From NCBI RefSeq assembly GCF_004119455.1, contig NZ_NRQT01000003.1:248001-312000 (forward strand): a stretch of DNA of 64,000 nucleotides, given 5' to 3'. Shown one piece after another: positions 33,849 through 43,224 of this stretch. Position 1 is the stretch's first letter. The number at the start of each line of letters is the position of its first letter. A program made the translations under genes and the position numbers. This stretch comes from Chryseobacterium sp. CH25. GTDB lineage: Bacteria > Bacteroidota > Bacteroidia > Flavobacteriales > Weeksellaceae. The notes under the pieces were generated by a model that did no database searches, had not been told where the DNA came from, and saw only the letters and a program-made list of their open reading frames with translations.

Positions 33849-36581
33849 TTAGAATCTTAAATAAACATTAGTAAAGAAAGTTCTTCCTCTGTCATACCAA
33901 AGTTTTGGTCCGAAATAAGGAGTTGCTCTTTGAGATTCAGCAAGTGCATCCGTAAAGTTAGCGGCTCTACCTTGTTCAAATCCTCCAGTTACGTAGTTTC
34001 TGTTATTTAAGATATTATTTACAGAAATACTTACCCCAACTCTGTATTTTCCAAATTGGAAAGATTTACCAGCGTTAGCATTCAGCATAAACTGATCATC
34101 AAATTTCTTCTGAGCAGTAAGTTTCTGAATAACTTCCGGTGTAGCTCCATCGTAAATAAGACCTCCTGAATCAGGAATTGTATACATTGCAGCTGTTTTG
34201 TTAAGCGCAGAGAAATCAAGATACTGATCCATCAGATAGTTAGCAGAAGCTCCTACCCACCAGTATTTAGGTGAATTGTATTTCAATCCTAAAGAGAATG
34301 CTTTTTGAGGTGTACCAGCAACTTTATAATCTTTTACATTAGCAGCACCATAGCTTCTGAAACCATTAAGGTCATCTACTGAATAAACCTGTGGCGTGTT
34401 TGTAAATTTGTATTCACCAACACTTGCAACCCCAACAGCATTAATGGTAGGTGTAATTTTCACATCGAAACCTAATTCAGCTCCGATATATCTCTTATCA
34501 GCTCCACTCATTGCCTCGTTAATCAATGTATTATATGATCCTGAGTCTGTAGAAACAGCGGCATAATATCTTGCTAATTCAGTAGAGTTACTGATTGTAG
34601 TGTAGTACCCTGATACTCTTAATTTTAAAATCTGTCCTCTCATGATATAGCTGATATCATTAGAGTTGATCACTTGATTTTTAACACCAGGAGTTAAGAA
34701 ATCTGAAACTCTAGGGTTGATATAGATTTCATTAAGTGTAGGAGCTAAACTAAAGAAAGCACCGTTATATACGATAAAGTTTTTACCGTTGATCTTATAG
34801 GTAATCTTTCCTTTAATACCAGCATCTAAAGCATTGTATATTGCACTTCTTCCTTTAGAATTATTAGTAAACTGCGCTATTCCGCTTCTGTAGTCTCCAT
34901 TTCTATAAGACTCAGATTGTGATGCGAATATGGAAGCAACTACATTCCATTTGTTGAAATCAATTTCAGTAGAAACATTTAATGAATAATGATTTCTGGT
35001 TAACTGGTAAGAATATTGAGTTCTGTCTCCTACTCTTACTTTAGTATTCTCATCATCAAGGTTATATCTTACATCATTGTTAAAAGGATTAAGATTATTA
35101 GCATAGTTAGCTCCTAATAAATCATTAATTCTTCTGAAGTTATCTGATTGTAAGTTCTGATAATTAAAGTTAATATTCAACTTCCAGTTATCTTTCAGTT
35201 TTGTATCAAAGTGAGAGGAGAAATTGAAAGTTTTATCTTTATTCACATCATCAATCAATGTATAAGATGCTCCTCTTTCAGAACCATCCATATTGGTTTT
35301 ATTGATGCGGTTGGTATTATATAGATAATTCCAGTCGATCTGAGACTGTTGTCTGAATTCATCAGCTGTAAGAAGACCGTAGCTTGGTAATTTTCTGTAA
35401 TATGTAGGGTTTGGATCAGCAGCATGGAACCAGTCTAATCTACTTCTCGCATCGCTACCAAACTGATAGGAAACAGTATTGATCCAGTTAGAGTTTTTAC
35501 CTATTTTTAAGTAATCTGTTAACATGAATACCGGCTCATACACCTTTCTGATTCTGGAGTTTCTTTTTTCTCCATCTTGCCATCCCCAGTATGAGTTATA
35601 GTTTTTACCCATAAGATCATAAACCTCCTGAGTATTTGGAGCATTGGAAGATCTGTAAGTTGGAGATCCGAAAGCCGTTAAATTAAGAGAGTGTCTATCA
35701 CTGAATTTCTTCTCGATAGAAGCAAAATATGCATAAGCATCCTGATAAACACCATCAATAATTGCTCTGTCTCCCCATCTTCTACTTGCTGAGAATGTGA
35801 ATGCCCATCCATCTTTAGAAAGGCCTGAAGAATAAGTAGCAATTGCTCTGTGTAAATAACTTCTGTTTGTAAATGAATAAGCTAATGAAGTTTGCTTTCT
35901 ATAGCTTGATGCTCTTGTATTGTAATAAACAGCACCACCTAAATTACCAAAAGTATATTCTGAAGGAGTAATATTATCCACATTTTCATAAGGATATCTT
36001 GTTACATCATTAAGACCTCCCCAGTTGTTAAAGTCTACTTTACCATCATCATTTTTAGACATGGATACTCCATTAAAAAGTACATCCTCAAATCTGTTGT
36101 CTACCCCTCTTGGTCTGAACCAGTAAGCACCCAGTTCAAAAGCGGAAACATTCTGGAAAGCATCTCTTCCTGAGCTTAAAAGTCCTACAGTAGGCTGCAT
36201 TGATGAGCCTCCATCTTCAGTATCATTTGCTGAGTCGTCAATAACTATTACTCCTGCATCTGATCCTAAGTTGTAATTAAGTGTAATAACACCTAAATCT
36301 TTTTTCTTCTCATCAGCAGTTACGTCAAACTCTAAGATTTTAGACTCAAAATTTGGTTTTGTCACTGTAATAAGATAGTGGCCAGGTTTTAAATCCACAA
36401 ACTGGAAGTATCCAATTTTATCCACAGATGTATCATCAGTGGACTGTGCTAGATCTACTTCTGCTTTCTCCAAAGGCTTACCATCCTGATCTTTAACATA
36501 CGCAAACACAGTAGTTTGTGCAAAGTAAAAAGAGGCAGGCATTAAAGTAAACAAAGAGATTAGGGATAGTTTTTTAATCAT
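33849..36581 (-). CDS. TonB-dependent receptor with N-terminal carboxypeptidase-regulatory-like domain
   Basis: 910 residues. Signal peptide MIKKLSLISLFTLMPASFYFAQ, then a carboxypeptidase D-regulatory-like beta-sandwich (VFAYVKDQDGKPLEKAEVDL...GYFQFVDLKPGHYLITVTK, about residues 25-100), the plug (FELGAYWFRPRGVDNRFEDVLFNG landmark RPRGVDNRFEDV) and a complete barrel ending RTFFTNVYLRF, with the terminal phenylalanine. The plug lacks the usual LSGRVAGV-type SusC signature, so this is not a classical SusC. Co-transcribed with the DUF5689 lipoprotein and divergent from a secreted nuclease, suggesting uptake linked to nucleic acid or phosphate esters. Confidence 0.92.
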   Translation of the reverse strand: MIKKLSLISLFTLMPASFYFAQTTVFAYVKDQDGKPLEKAEVDLAQSTDDTSVDKIGYFQFVDLKPGHYLITVTKPNFESKILEFDVTADEKKKDLGVITLNYNLGSDAGVIVIDDSANDTEDGGSSMQPTVGLLSSGRDAFQNVSAFELGAYWFRPRGVDNRFEDVLFNGVSMSKNDDGKVDFNNWGGLNDVTRYPYENVDNITPSEYTFGNLGGAVYYNTRASSYRKQTSLAYSFTNRSYLHRAIATYSSGLSKDGWAFTFSASRRWGDRAIIDGVYQDAYAYFASIEKKFSDRHSLNLTAFGSPTYRSSNAPNTQEVYDLMGKNYNSYWGWQDGEKRNSRIRKVYEPVFMLTDYLKIGKNSNWINTVSYQFGSDARSRLDWFHAADPNPTYYRKLPSYGLLTADEFRQQSQIDWNYLYNTNRINKTNMDGSERGASYTLIDDVNKDKTFNFSSHFDTKLKDNWKLNINFNYQNLQSDNFRRINDLLGANYANNLNPFNNDVRYNLDDENTKVRVGDRTQYSYQLTRNHYSLNVSTEIDFNKWNVVASIFASQSESYRNGDYRSGIAQFTNNSKGRSAIYNALDAGIKGKITYKINGKNFIVYNGAFFSLAPTLNEIYINPRVSDFLTPGVKNQVINSNDISYIMRGQILKLRVSGYYTTISNSTELARYYAAVSTDSGSYNTLINEAMSGADKRYIGAELGFDVKITPTINAVGVASVGEYKFTNTPQVYSVDDLNGFRSYGAANVKDYKVAGTPQKAFSLGLKYNSPKYWWVGASANYLMDQYLDFSALNKTAAMYTIPDSGGLIYDGATPEVIQKLTAQKKFDDQFMLNANAGKSFQFGKYRVGVSISVNNILNNRNYVTGGFEQGRAANFTDALAESQRATPYFGPKLWYDRGRTFFTNVYLRF

Positions 36582-36995
36582 AATAAACTTATTTTTAACT
36601 CCTTCTTTATTTAAGGGGCAACAAATTTAGGACTATTTTCATTAACTCAAACATTTTTAGCTCTTTATTCTATTAATTTTTCTTAACCTCTATTCATTAT
36701 CCTAAAAAAACAGAGCTATTTTCATCAATCACAAAAAAGAGCAACAGATGTTAAGAAAAGTGTTCAACAATCATTACAGAATATTTTTAATCCCAAACAA
36801 ACAGCTTATTTTTTAGCATTGTATAAATAATAAATACTCCTTAACAATATCAAAATAATGAATGATTATGCATTTCTTTCAGACTTTCTATCTCAATCTT
36901 AACCTTTTATTAAATTAAACTCAGATTATTTTAATCTTTATTCTTATATAAAATTAGTAATTTTACCCCCTCAATTTTTTGAATATACTAAGAAT
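36582..36995. other. Divergent intergenic region
   Basis: AT-rich 414-base spacer between the TonB/DUF5689 operon and the secreted nuclease gene. It contains the reverse promoter (36622-36651). A weak forward -7-like TAATTTTA at 36958-36965 lies about 30 bases before the nuclease start. No operator palindrome or small gene was recognised. Confidence 0.55.
36622..36651 (-). promoter_or_regulatory. Complete promoter of the TonB/DUF5689 operon
   Basis: Reverse strand TTTG (-33, 36651-36648), an 18-base spacer and TAAATTTG (-7, 36629-36622), fitting the Bacteroidota consensus, about 40 bases before the start codon. Confidence 0.65.
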
Positions 36996-38195
36996 ATGAA
37001 AAAATATTTAATCATCGCCGCCCTATTTTGCTTTGGTTCTGCTTTCTCACAACAGAGGCAGGTAAAGAGAGCAGCTGTCGCTTTCCTGAATGTTGAAAAC
37101 CTTTGGGACACTATTCCTTCTGCAGATTATATTGATGGAACATTGCCACGTTCTAACCCTAAATTCCACAGAAGTGTACCTGTAGATTCTCTTAAATATC
37201 TTGAAACAACAGAAGATTATAAAGGGGAATGGAGTGATGATCTATTAATTGGAAAAAAAGTAATCAGAAAACAGTTCTTATCTGAAGATTTTACAGTGAA
37301 CAGCCCTAAAAGATGGGGTACAAAATACTATAATCAAAAGTTAGCTAATGAAGCTAAGGTTATTTCCGAACTTGGAAGACAATATACCAACGATAACCCT
37401 GCAATCTGTGGATTAATTGAGGTAGAAAACAGACAGGTAATTGAAGACCTTATCAAACAGCCTGCTTTAGCAAGAAGCAACTACGGAATTGTACATTTCA
37501 ATTCTTATGATGCCAGAGGGATTGATGTGGCCATCATCTATCAGAAAGGAAGATTCTCTGTTTTGGATTCATATAAAAAAGAAATTAAAATTTATGATGA
37601 AAACGGAAAAAGAGAATACACCAGAGATATTGTAATCGCTATTGGCCTATTAGATGGAGAAAAAGTAGGAATCTTCATGAACCACTGGCCATCCAGAAGA
37701 GGTGGAGAAGCTATTTCCCTTGCAAAAAGAAATACAGCTGCTACTGTATTAAAAGAGGAAATGGACAAGGTAACTGCTGAAAACCCTGGTATCAAATTAT
37801 TCTCAATGGGTGACTATAATGACGATCCGGTAAGCCCAAGTTTGAAAAAACATTTGGCAGCTGTGGGTGATCCAAGTGAATTATCTGATAAAACTCCTTA
37901 TTATAACTTAATGTATAAATTATATAAGGCAGGTGTAGCCTCTCTTGCTTATAGAGATGCACCGAACCTGTTTGATCAGATCATTGTTTCAAGAAACCTT
38001 TATTCTCCTGAAAAAATAACTCCTACTTATACCATTTTTAAAGCTGAGATCTATGCTCCGGCTTATCTGGTAAACAAAGAAGGGCAATGGAAAGGATATC
38101 CTTTACGTTCTTGGGATGGAGACCGATTCACTGGTGGATACAGTGATCACTTCCCTGCGGTTTCCGTAGTTCAGAAAGAATATATTAAAAAATAA
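36996..38195 (+). CDS. Secreted endonuclease/exonuclease/phosphatase-family protein
   Basis: 399 residues with signal peptide MKKYLIIAALFCFGSAFSQ. The EEP catalytic motifs are in order: AFLNVENLWD (Asn, about residue 32), ICGLIEVENRQV (metal-binding Glu, about 142), FNSYDARGIDVAIIY, MNHWPSRRGGEA (His/Ser, about 228), SMGDYNDDPVSP (Asp/Asn, about 271) and the terminal GGYSDHFPAV (Asp-His, about 386). The family includes DNase I, exonuclease III and phosphodiesterases; this extracellular type usually cleaves DNA or phosphate esters. It faces away from the TonB/DUF5689 operon across a shared 414-base region. Activity is inferred. Confidence 0.92.
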   Translation: MKKYLIIAALFCFGSAFSQQRQVKRAAVAFLNVENLWDTIPSADYIDGTLPRSNPKFHRSVPVDSLKYLETTEDYKGEWSDDLLIGKKVIRKQFLSEDFTVNSPKRWGTKYYNQKLANEAKVISELGRQYTNDNPAICGLIEVENRQVIEDLIKQPALARSNYGIVHFNSYDARGIDVAIIYQKGRFSVLDSYKKEIKIYDENGKREYTRDIVIAIGLLDGEKVGIFMNHWPSRRGGEAISLAKRNTAATVLKEEMDKVTAENPGIKLFSMGDYNDDPVSPSLKKHLAAVGDPSELSDKTPYYNLMYKLYKAGVASLAYRDAPNLFDQIIVSRNLYSPEKITPTYTIFKAEIYAPAYLVNKEGQWKGYPLRSWDGDRFTGGYSDHFPAVSVVQKEYIKK

Positions 38196-38200
38196 TACAG

Positions 38201-38228
38201 AAAGGCACTCTTATTGGAGTGCTTTTTT
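38201..38228 (+). terminator. Terminator after the secreted nuclease
   Basis: GCACTC pairs with GAGTGC around TTATTG, flanked by AAAG and TTTTTT. Confidence 0.8.
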
Positions 38229-38244
38229 AATAAATACCTGAATT

Positions 38245-38663
38245 ATGAAAAATTTTGTTCTAATACTTTTTATTGCTCTTATACCTTTCAGTTGTCTTCC
38301 ACAGCAAAACAACACAAAAAGGATAAAGAAAAGAATGAAATGAAACCGTCTAAAAATGATGACGGGGAATGGGATCTTACCGTTATTGACACTCAATTTG
38401 ATTATTTCCTTAATGCCGTGGCCAAGCCAATGAGCCAGTACTCAGAATCTTATCTGAAAACAAAAAACACATTCCTTGTGAATGAATGGAACAGCTATTA
38501 CAGCACCGGAAAATACAGGAATATCATAGAATCCGGAATAGATTATGACCCAAGAGAAAACTACGGGATAAAATTTGAATATAAACTTTATCAGGTATTT
38601 GCGTATGTAAAATGGAAATACGGATTAAGGATGAACGGATTATCCGGAAGCGACGCCTTCTAA
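38245..38663 (+). CDS. Small DUF6146-like lipoprotein (apparent frameshift)
   Basis: Begins at the ATG at 38245 with MKNFVLILFIALIPFSC, a lipoprotein signal with the cysteine at residue 17. The frame then breaks in a run of five A (38316-38320). Adding one A gives QQNNTKKDKEKNEMKPSK and runs on to GSDAF at 38663, 139 residues. The body (DDGEWDLTVIDTQFDYFLN, VNEWNSYYSTGKYRNIIES, IDYDPRENYGIKFEYKLYQVFAYVKWKY landmarks) resembles a short Bacteroidota family annotated DUF6146; that name is from memory. Starting at the earlier in-frame ATG at 38214 would place the start inside a terminator and lose the signal, so it is rejected. Confidence 0.72.
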
Positions 38664-38694
38664 AACGGAAGATAATTTTGACACATAAATCAAT

Positions 38695-38731
38695 TAAAAA
38701 AGGTTCAGAAAATTCTGAACCTTTTATTTTT
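38695..38731. terminator. Bidirectional terminator between convergent genes
   Basis: AAAAAGGTTCAGAA pairs with TTCTGAACCTTTT, serving the 38245 lipoprotein (forward) and superoxide dismutase (reverse). Confidence 0.8.
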
Positions 38732-38745
38732 ATAATAGATGAAAA

Positions 38746-39342
38746 TTATTTGTTGAATAATTCTTCTACCTTATCCCAGTTTACTACAGAAAAGAATGCA
38801 GAAACATAGTCAGGTCTTCTGTTTTGGTAGTTTAAATAATAAGCGTGCTCCCAAACGTCTAATCCTAAAACCGGAGTTCCTTTAACGTCTGCAACAGGCA
38901 TTAATGGGTTATCCTGGTTTGGAGTTGAAGAAACAGATACAGATCCGTCAGCATTTTTTACTAACCAAGCCCATCCTGAACCGAATCTTGTTTTAGCAGC
39001 ATCAGAAAAATCATTTTTGAATTTCTCAAGACCACCATAGTTTTCGATAGCAGCTTTTACGTTTCCTACTGGCTCATTGCTTCCGCCAGGAGTTAAAATT
39101 TCCCAGAATAGAGAGTGGTTGAAGTGTCCTCCTCCATTGTTTCTTACAGCTGGCTTATCAGTTCCTGTCTGGCAGATCTCTTCAATAGTTTTTCCTGCTA
39201 AATCAGTTCCTTCAATTGCTTTATTTAAATTGTCAATATACGCTTGGTGGTGCTTCGTATAGTGGATTTCCATAGTTCTTGCATCGATCGTAGGCTCTAA
39301 TGCATCGTATGCATATCCTAATTTTGGTAATTCAAATGACAT
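38746..39342 (-). CDS. Superoxide dismutase, Mn/Fe family (Mn-like)
   Basis: 198 residues; converts superoxide to oxygen and peroxide in the cytoplasm (no signal peptide). Metal ligands are visible: His in [12 protein letters not shown] (about 27), His in [14 protein letters not shown] (about 76), and Asp/His in [19 protein letters not shown] (about 160 and 164). [10 protein letters not shown] and the NQDNPL segment favour the manganese over the iron subtype, although cambialistic enzymes exist. It carries a well-formed promoter and ends at a shared terminator, so it is transcribed alone. Confidence 0.95.
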   Translation of the reverse strand: MSFELPKLGYAYDALEPTIDARTMEIHYTKHHQAYIDNLNKAIEGTDLAGKTIEEICQTGTDKPAVRNNGGGHFNHSLFWEILTPGGSNEPVGNVKAAIENYGGLEKFKNDFSDAAKTRFGSGWAWLVKNADGSVSVSSTPNQDNPLMPVADVKGTPVLGLDVWEHAYYLNYQNRRPDYVSAFFSVVNWDKVEELFNK

Positions 39343-39367
39343 AATCTTTATTTTTAATGTTATACTT

Positions 39368-39399
39368 CAAAATTAGCCAATATTTAAGGTATTATCAAA
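39368..39399 (-). promoter_or_regulatory. Complete promoter of superoxide dismutase
   Basis: Reverse strand TTTG (39399-39396), 20-base spacer, TAATTTTG (39375-39368), about 25 bases before the start codon. Confidence 0.65.
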
Positions 39400-39494
39400 G
39401 ATTGGGGATTACTTTAATAAATCTTTAACATTGATATATTGATTTAGAATGAATTAAATTTTAAAAAACTTTTCAATGTATATAATATCAAACT

Positions 39495-39525
39495 AAAAAG
39501 CACGAATCCTGAGACCCGTGCTTTC
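39495..39525 (-). terminator. Terminator after rho
   Basis: Reverse strand GAAAGCACGGG..., with AAAGCACG pairing to CGTGCTTT and a T-rich tail, 20 bases past the rho stop. Confidence 0.65.
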
Positions 39526-39543
39526 TATTTAACAATATTAAAT

Positions 39544-41361
39544 TTATTTATTCATAGACATCAGGAATTCTTCATTATTAAGAGTTCCTTTAATGTTCTT
39601 ATCTACAAATTCCATCGCTTCTACAGGATTCATTTCAGAAAGGTATTTTCTTAAAATCCACATTCTCTGCGAAGTTTTTTCATCTAAAAGAAGGTCATCT
39701 CTACGTGTACTGGATGATACCAGATCAATCGCAGGATAAATTCTTCTATTTGCAATTTTTCTGTCTAACTGAAGTTCCATGTTACCTGTACCTTTGAATT
39801 CTTCAAAGATCACTTCGTCCATTTTAGAACCTGTATCAATTAATGCCGTTGCAATAATCGTTAAAGATCCTCCACCTTCAATTTTTCTTGCTGCACCAAA
39901 GAATCTTTTCGGTTTATGAAGTGCATTAGCGTCTACCCCACCGGAAAGAACCTTACCGGATGCTGGAGTTACCGTGTTGTATGCTCTTGCCAATCTCGTG
40001 ATAGAGTCTAACAGGATTACAACATCATGCCCACACTCTACCATTCTCTGAGCTTTTGCTAAAACAAGGTTAGCCACTTTTACGTGTTTCTCAGCAGCTT
40101 CATCAAATGTAGAAGCAATTACTTCTGCATTCACACTTCTTTCCATATCTGTAACCTCTTCCGGACGTTCATCGATAAGAAGAACCATCATATATACTTC
40201 CGGGTGGTTAGCTGCAATAGAGTTGGCAATATCTTTAAGCAACATTGTTTTACCAGTTTTAGGCTGTGCAACAATCATTGCTCTCTGTCCTTTCCCAATT
40301 GGTGCAAATAAGTCAACAATTCTGGTAGAAACTGTAGATCCGCTTCCTGCAAGGTTAAATTTCTCTTCAGGGAAAAGTGGAGTCAGATATTCAAAAGCAA
40401 CACGATCTTTGATGAATGCAAGATCACGTCCGTTAACTTCCGTTGGTCTTAATAATGAAAAATATTTTTCACCTTCTTTCGGTAATCTTACAATTCCTTT
40501 AACTGTATCTCCGGTTTTCAGACCAAAATTTCTGATCTGTGCCGTAGAAACGTATACATCATCAGGAGAAGAGATATAGCTAAAGTCTGAAGAACGTAAA
40601 AATCCGTAGTTATCAGGTAAAATCTCCAACACCCCTTCAATGCTTACCATTCCGTCGAAATTAAATTCCTTCTTGTGGTCTTGCTGCTCCTCTGCCTTTT
40701 CAGAATGTCTGTTTTGATTCTGATTTTGGTGTTGGTTCTGATGTTGGTTTTGATTTTTATGTTGGTTTCCACTGTTCTGTGGATGGTTGTGTCCCTTTTG
40801 AGGTCTGTTAGCCTGTTGTTGAGGATTGTGAGGCTTTTCTTCTGCCTGTGTAGGCTCTTGAGATTCTGTGTTTTTAGGGGCTTCAGGTTTTTCCTGAGGA
40901 GTTTCTGTATTTCCAGTATTAGGAGAAACTCTTTTTCTTTTCTTTTTAGCAGAATTAGCGGCAGATACTTCTTCGTTTACTGTTGCTACTACTGTTTCAG
41001 TTTTAGGCTCTTCTGCTTTTACTTCTTCAGCAACCGGCGTTATTTCTTCTACTTTTTCCTCTACTTGTGGTTCTGTTGGAGCTTTAGCAGTTGCCTTAGG
41101 CTTTGCCGGGGCTTTCTTTGGAGCAGCTTTTTTTACAGGAGCCTTTGCAGTTTTTTCTGCTGGAGCTTCTTCAGTATTGGCGCTGGTTTCCGTGGCGTTG
41201 AAATAATCTTTTGCTACTTTAGGATTGGAAGCCTGAAAGTCAAGAATTGCAAAGATTTTGTCATTTTCATTGCTGTTTCTTGCAACTTTAACGCCCAAAT
41301 CCTTTAAGATTTTAGTCAGTTCCGTTACGGATTTTGACCTTAACGTTTCTATGTTAAACAT
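39544..41361 (-). CDS. rho: Transcription termination factor Rho with a long disordered insert
   Basis: 605 residues against about 420 in E. coli. Rho is the hexameric RNA translocase that ends transcription. The N-terminal Rho_N helices ([20 protein letters not shown]) are followed by an inserted low-complexity region at about residues 60-235: Ala/Lys/Pro/Glu-rich first ([14 protein letters not shown]), then Gln/Asn/His-rich ([16 protein letters not shown]). Then come the RNA-binding cold-shock-like domain ([20 protein letters not shown]) and the ATPase with Walker [32 protein letters not shown] and [10 protein letters not shown]. Such inserts are known in Bacteroidota Rho and linked to condensate formation. 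Own promoter, terminator downstream. Confidence 0.96.
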   Translation of the reverse strand: MFNIETLRSKSVTELTKILKDLGVKVARNSNENDKIFAILDFQASNPKVAKDYFNATETSANTEEAPAEKTAKAPVKKAAPKKAPAKPKATAKAPTEPQVEEKVEEITPVAEEVKAEEPKTETVVATVNEEVSAANSAKKKRKRVSPNTGNTETPQEKPEAPKNTESQEPTQAEEKPHNPQQQANRPQKGHNHPQNSGNQHKNQNQHQNQHQNQNQNRHSEKAEEQQDHKKEFNFDGMVSIEGVLEILPDNYGFLRSSDFSYISSPDDVYVSTAQIRNFGLKTGDTVKGIVRLPKEGEKYFSLLRPTEVNGRDLAFIKDRVAFEYLTPLFPEEKFNLAGSGSTVSTRIVDLFAPIGKGQRAMIVAQPKTGKTMLLKDIANSIAANHPEVYMMVLLIDERPEEVTDMERSVNAEVIASTFDEAAEKHVKVANLVLAKAQRMVECGHDVVILLDSITRLARAYNTVTPASGKVLSGGVDANALHKPKRFFGAARKIEGGGSLTIIATALIDTGSKMDEVIFEEFKGTGNMELQLDRKIANRRIYPAIDLVSSSTRRDDLLLDEKTSQRMWILRKYLSEMNPVEAMEFVDKNIKGTLNNEEFLMSMNK

Positions 41362-41440
41362 ATTTAATGTAAAAATGTAATTAATTGTGAGTAAGAAAAG
41401 TAAGTCCGGTGACTTTTGTTTTCAAGTACATTGTATAATG

Positions 41441-41471
41441 CAAATCTACACTTATTTTTGAATTGTGCAAA
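41441..41471 (-). promoter_or_regulatory. Complete promoter of rho
   Basis: Reverse strand TTTG (41471-41468), 19-base spacer, TAGATTTG (41448-41441), leaving a leader of about 75-80 bases. Confidence 0.65.
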
Positions 41472-41479
41472 ATTTATAT

Positions 41480-41487
41480 TATTTTTG
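41480..41487 (+). promoter_or_regulatory. -7 box of the DUF4293 gene
   Basis: TATTTTTG, 18 bases before the ATG at 41506. It lies 8 bases from the rho -33 element, so the two promoters are back to back. Confidence 0.5.
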
Positions 41488-41505
41488 CCAAGAATTTAAT
41501 ATTCA

Positions 41506-41895
41506 ATGCTACAGAGAATACAAACTATATGGACTTTATTGGCAGTTTTAGCTGCTGTTTTCCTTTTTATAACGGGACAGGATGTTGTGATTTCAGACAG
41601 TATTCCTGTACTTAATATAGGATGTATTATCCTTGTTATTATTGGATCATTAAGTATCTTCAGTTTTAAAAACAGAAAGAGACAAATTTTGCTGAATACC
41701 ATCAGCATCATTATAAACGCTTTGTTGATTGGTGTATTGGCGTACTGGCTGCTAAGCTTATCCGGAGGAATTCAGTTTCCTGAGAAGGGTATTGAGCCGA
41801 TTTTCCCATTAATTGCGGTAATATGTCTGCTTATAGCAAATGTATACATCCGTAAAGATGAGAGGCTCGTGAAATCTGTAGACAGACTTCGGTAA
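41506..41895 (+). CDS. DUF4293 membrane protein
   Basis: 129 residues. Starts MLQRIQTIWTLLAVLAAVFLF, the hallmark N-terminus of DUF4293, followed by three more hydrophobic helices (about residues 35-52, 60-82, 98-114) and a basic tail (RKDERLVKSVDRLR). The family occurs next to rho throughout flavobacteria, as here, in divergent orientation. Its function is unknown. Inner-membrane location is predicted from the helices. Confidence 0.9.
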   Translation: MLQRIQTIWTLLAVLAAVFLFITGQDVVISDSIPVLNIGCIILVIIGSLSIFSFKNRKRQILLNTISIIINALLIGVLAYWLLSLSGGIQFPEKGIEPIFPLIAVICLLIANVYIRKDERLVKSVDRLR

Positions 41896-41919
41896 CCTTA
41901 CAACGATTTTTTGAGTGAG

Positions 41920-41948
41920 AACAGTTCCTTTTCAGGAGCTGTTTTTTA
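41920..41948 (+). terminator. Terminator after the DUF4293 gene
   Basis: AACAGTTCC pairs with GGAGCTGTT around TTTTCA (one mismatch), followed by TTTT. Confidence 0.75.
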
Positions 41949-42071
41949 TTTGTATATATCTGTATTCTGCTATTCTACCCGATAATCTGCTCCGATCAAT
42001 TAATTTATGTAACTTCCCTGCAACATTTTGATCTGAAAGACGACAGATTCTATAACTTTTAATTAAAGACT

Positions 42072-42995
42072 ATGAAAAAGCTAACATATCTTACTTTATC
42101 GCTATTCTCAGTATGCACTTTTGCGCAGGAAATATCAAAAGAAAGAGTAAAAACTATTATTTCTACCCTGGCTTCTGATGAAATGAAAGGTCGCGAAATT
42201 GGAACTTCTGAAAATGAGAATGCTGCCAATTATATTGCCACTCTTTTCAAAGAAAACAATCTTAAATACTGTACAGGAAGCTCATACCTGATTCCTTTTG
42301 AATACAATGGTAAAACAGCTTATAATGTTTGCGGCATAAAGAAAGGTAAATCTGATAAAACACTTGGCTTTTCAGGACATTTTGATCATATCGGAACCAA
42401 TAAAAAAAGCGGTGACAATATTTATAATGGTGCTGATGATGATGCCAGCGGAATTACCACACTGGTAGGTATCGCAGATTATTTCAAAGATAAGGAACCT
42501 GAATTTTCTATGGCTTTCATGGCCTTTAATGGAGAAGAAAAAGGAATGCTTGGATCCAAAGCAATCTCTGAGGATAAAAACCTTGACAAAATATACAAAA
42601 ACATGACGGCTCTTTTCAATTTTGAAATGGTTGCCACAGAATCCCAATGGGGGGAAAATGCATTATATATGACGGGAGACGGCTTCTCAGATCTTGATGA
42701 GCTCTTCAACGCTCAAGCAGTAAACGGGTTAAAAATCAATGCTGATCCTTATGCAAAACAGCAGCTTTTTTACCGTTCAGATAATGTCAGTTTTGTAAAA
42801 AAGAAAATTATTGCTCATTCATTTTCAACGGTTGACATGACTAAAGCTAAGCACTATCATCAAGTAAATGATGATATCAGCATTGTTGATGTAGATAATA
42901 TGACCCAAATCATCAATAATTTTGGAAAGACATTGGAGAAACTCAATCCTAAAAACTTTGAACCAAAATATAACGACCAGGTAAATTTTAATTAA
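42072..42995 (+). CDS. Secreted M28-family zinc aminopeptidase
   Basis: 307 residues with signal peptide MKKLTYLTLSLFSVCTFAQ. M28 peptidases use two zinc ions to remove N-terminal residues. The metal-binding motifs are visible: FSGHFDHIG (His103, Asp105), YNGADDDASGI (Asp122-124), NGEEKGMLGS (catalytic Glu pair, about 158) and a late His in TKAKHYHQVNDD (about 274). It lacks a protease-associated domain and any C-terminal sorting domain, so it is probably periplasmic or released. Single gene with its own terminator. Confidence 0.92.
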   Translation: MKKLTYLTLSLFSVCTFAQEISKERVKTIISTLASDEMKGREIGTSENENAANYIATLFKENNLKYCTGSSYLIPFEYNGKTAYNVCGIKKGKSDKTLGFSGHFDHIGTNKKSGDNIYNGADDDASGITTLVGIADYFKDKEPEFSMAFMAFNGEEKGMLGSKAISEDKNLDKIYKNMTALFNFEMVATESQWGENALYMTGDGFSDLDELFNAQAVNGLKINADPYAKQQLFYRSDNVSFVKKKIIAHSFSTVDMTKAKHYHQVNDDISIVDVDNMTQIINNFGKTLEKLNPKNFEPKYNDQVNFN

Positions 42996-43007
42996 TATTA
43001 TACTTCA

Positions 43008-43035
43008 TAAAACCGTCATATTGGCGGTTTTATTT
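43008..43035 (+). terminator. Terminator after the M28 peptidase gene
   Basis: AAAACCGTC pairs with GGCGGTTTT (one G-U or mismatch) around ATATT. Confidence 0.7.
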
Positions 43036-43196
43036 TGGCTTTAGCTGAAAAACTGATTATTTTTCACGCTCTATATTCCAGAGTCTTTTCCACTCTTTTT
43101 CACTTTATTTCAATATGTTGTAACAAAAAACTTCATTTTGAAACTTATCCATTAAAGTAAAACGGGATTAAGAACGTCTTATCTTTTAATTTTACG

Positions 43197-43204
43197 TAAT
43201 TTTG
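43197..43204 (+). promoter_or_regulatory. -7 box of the ABC exporter gene
   Basis: TAATTTTG, 20 bases before the inferred ATG at 43225. Confidence 0.5.
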
Positions 43205-43224
43205 CTATCCAAATTTTTCATTGA

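Noticed and set aside
40675..41307. 210-codon forward frame rich in Phe, Leu, Ser and Cys
   Set aside because: Antisense of the low-complexity Rho insert; composition is explained by the complement of K/E/Q/N codons.
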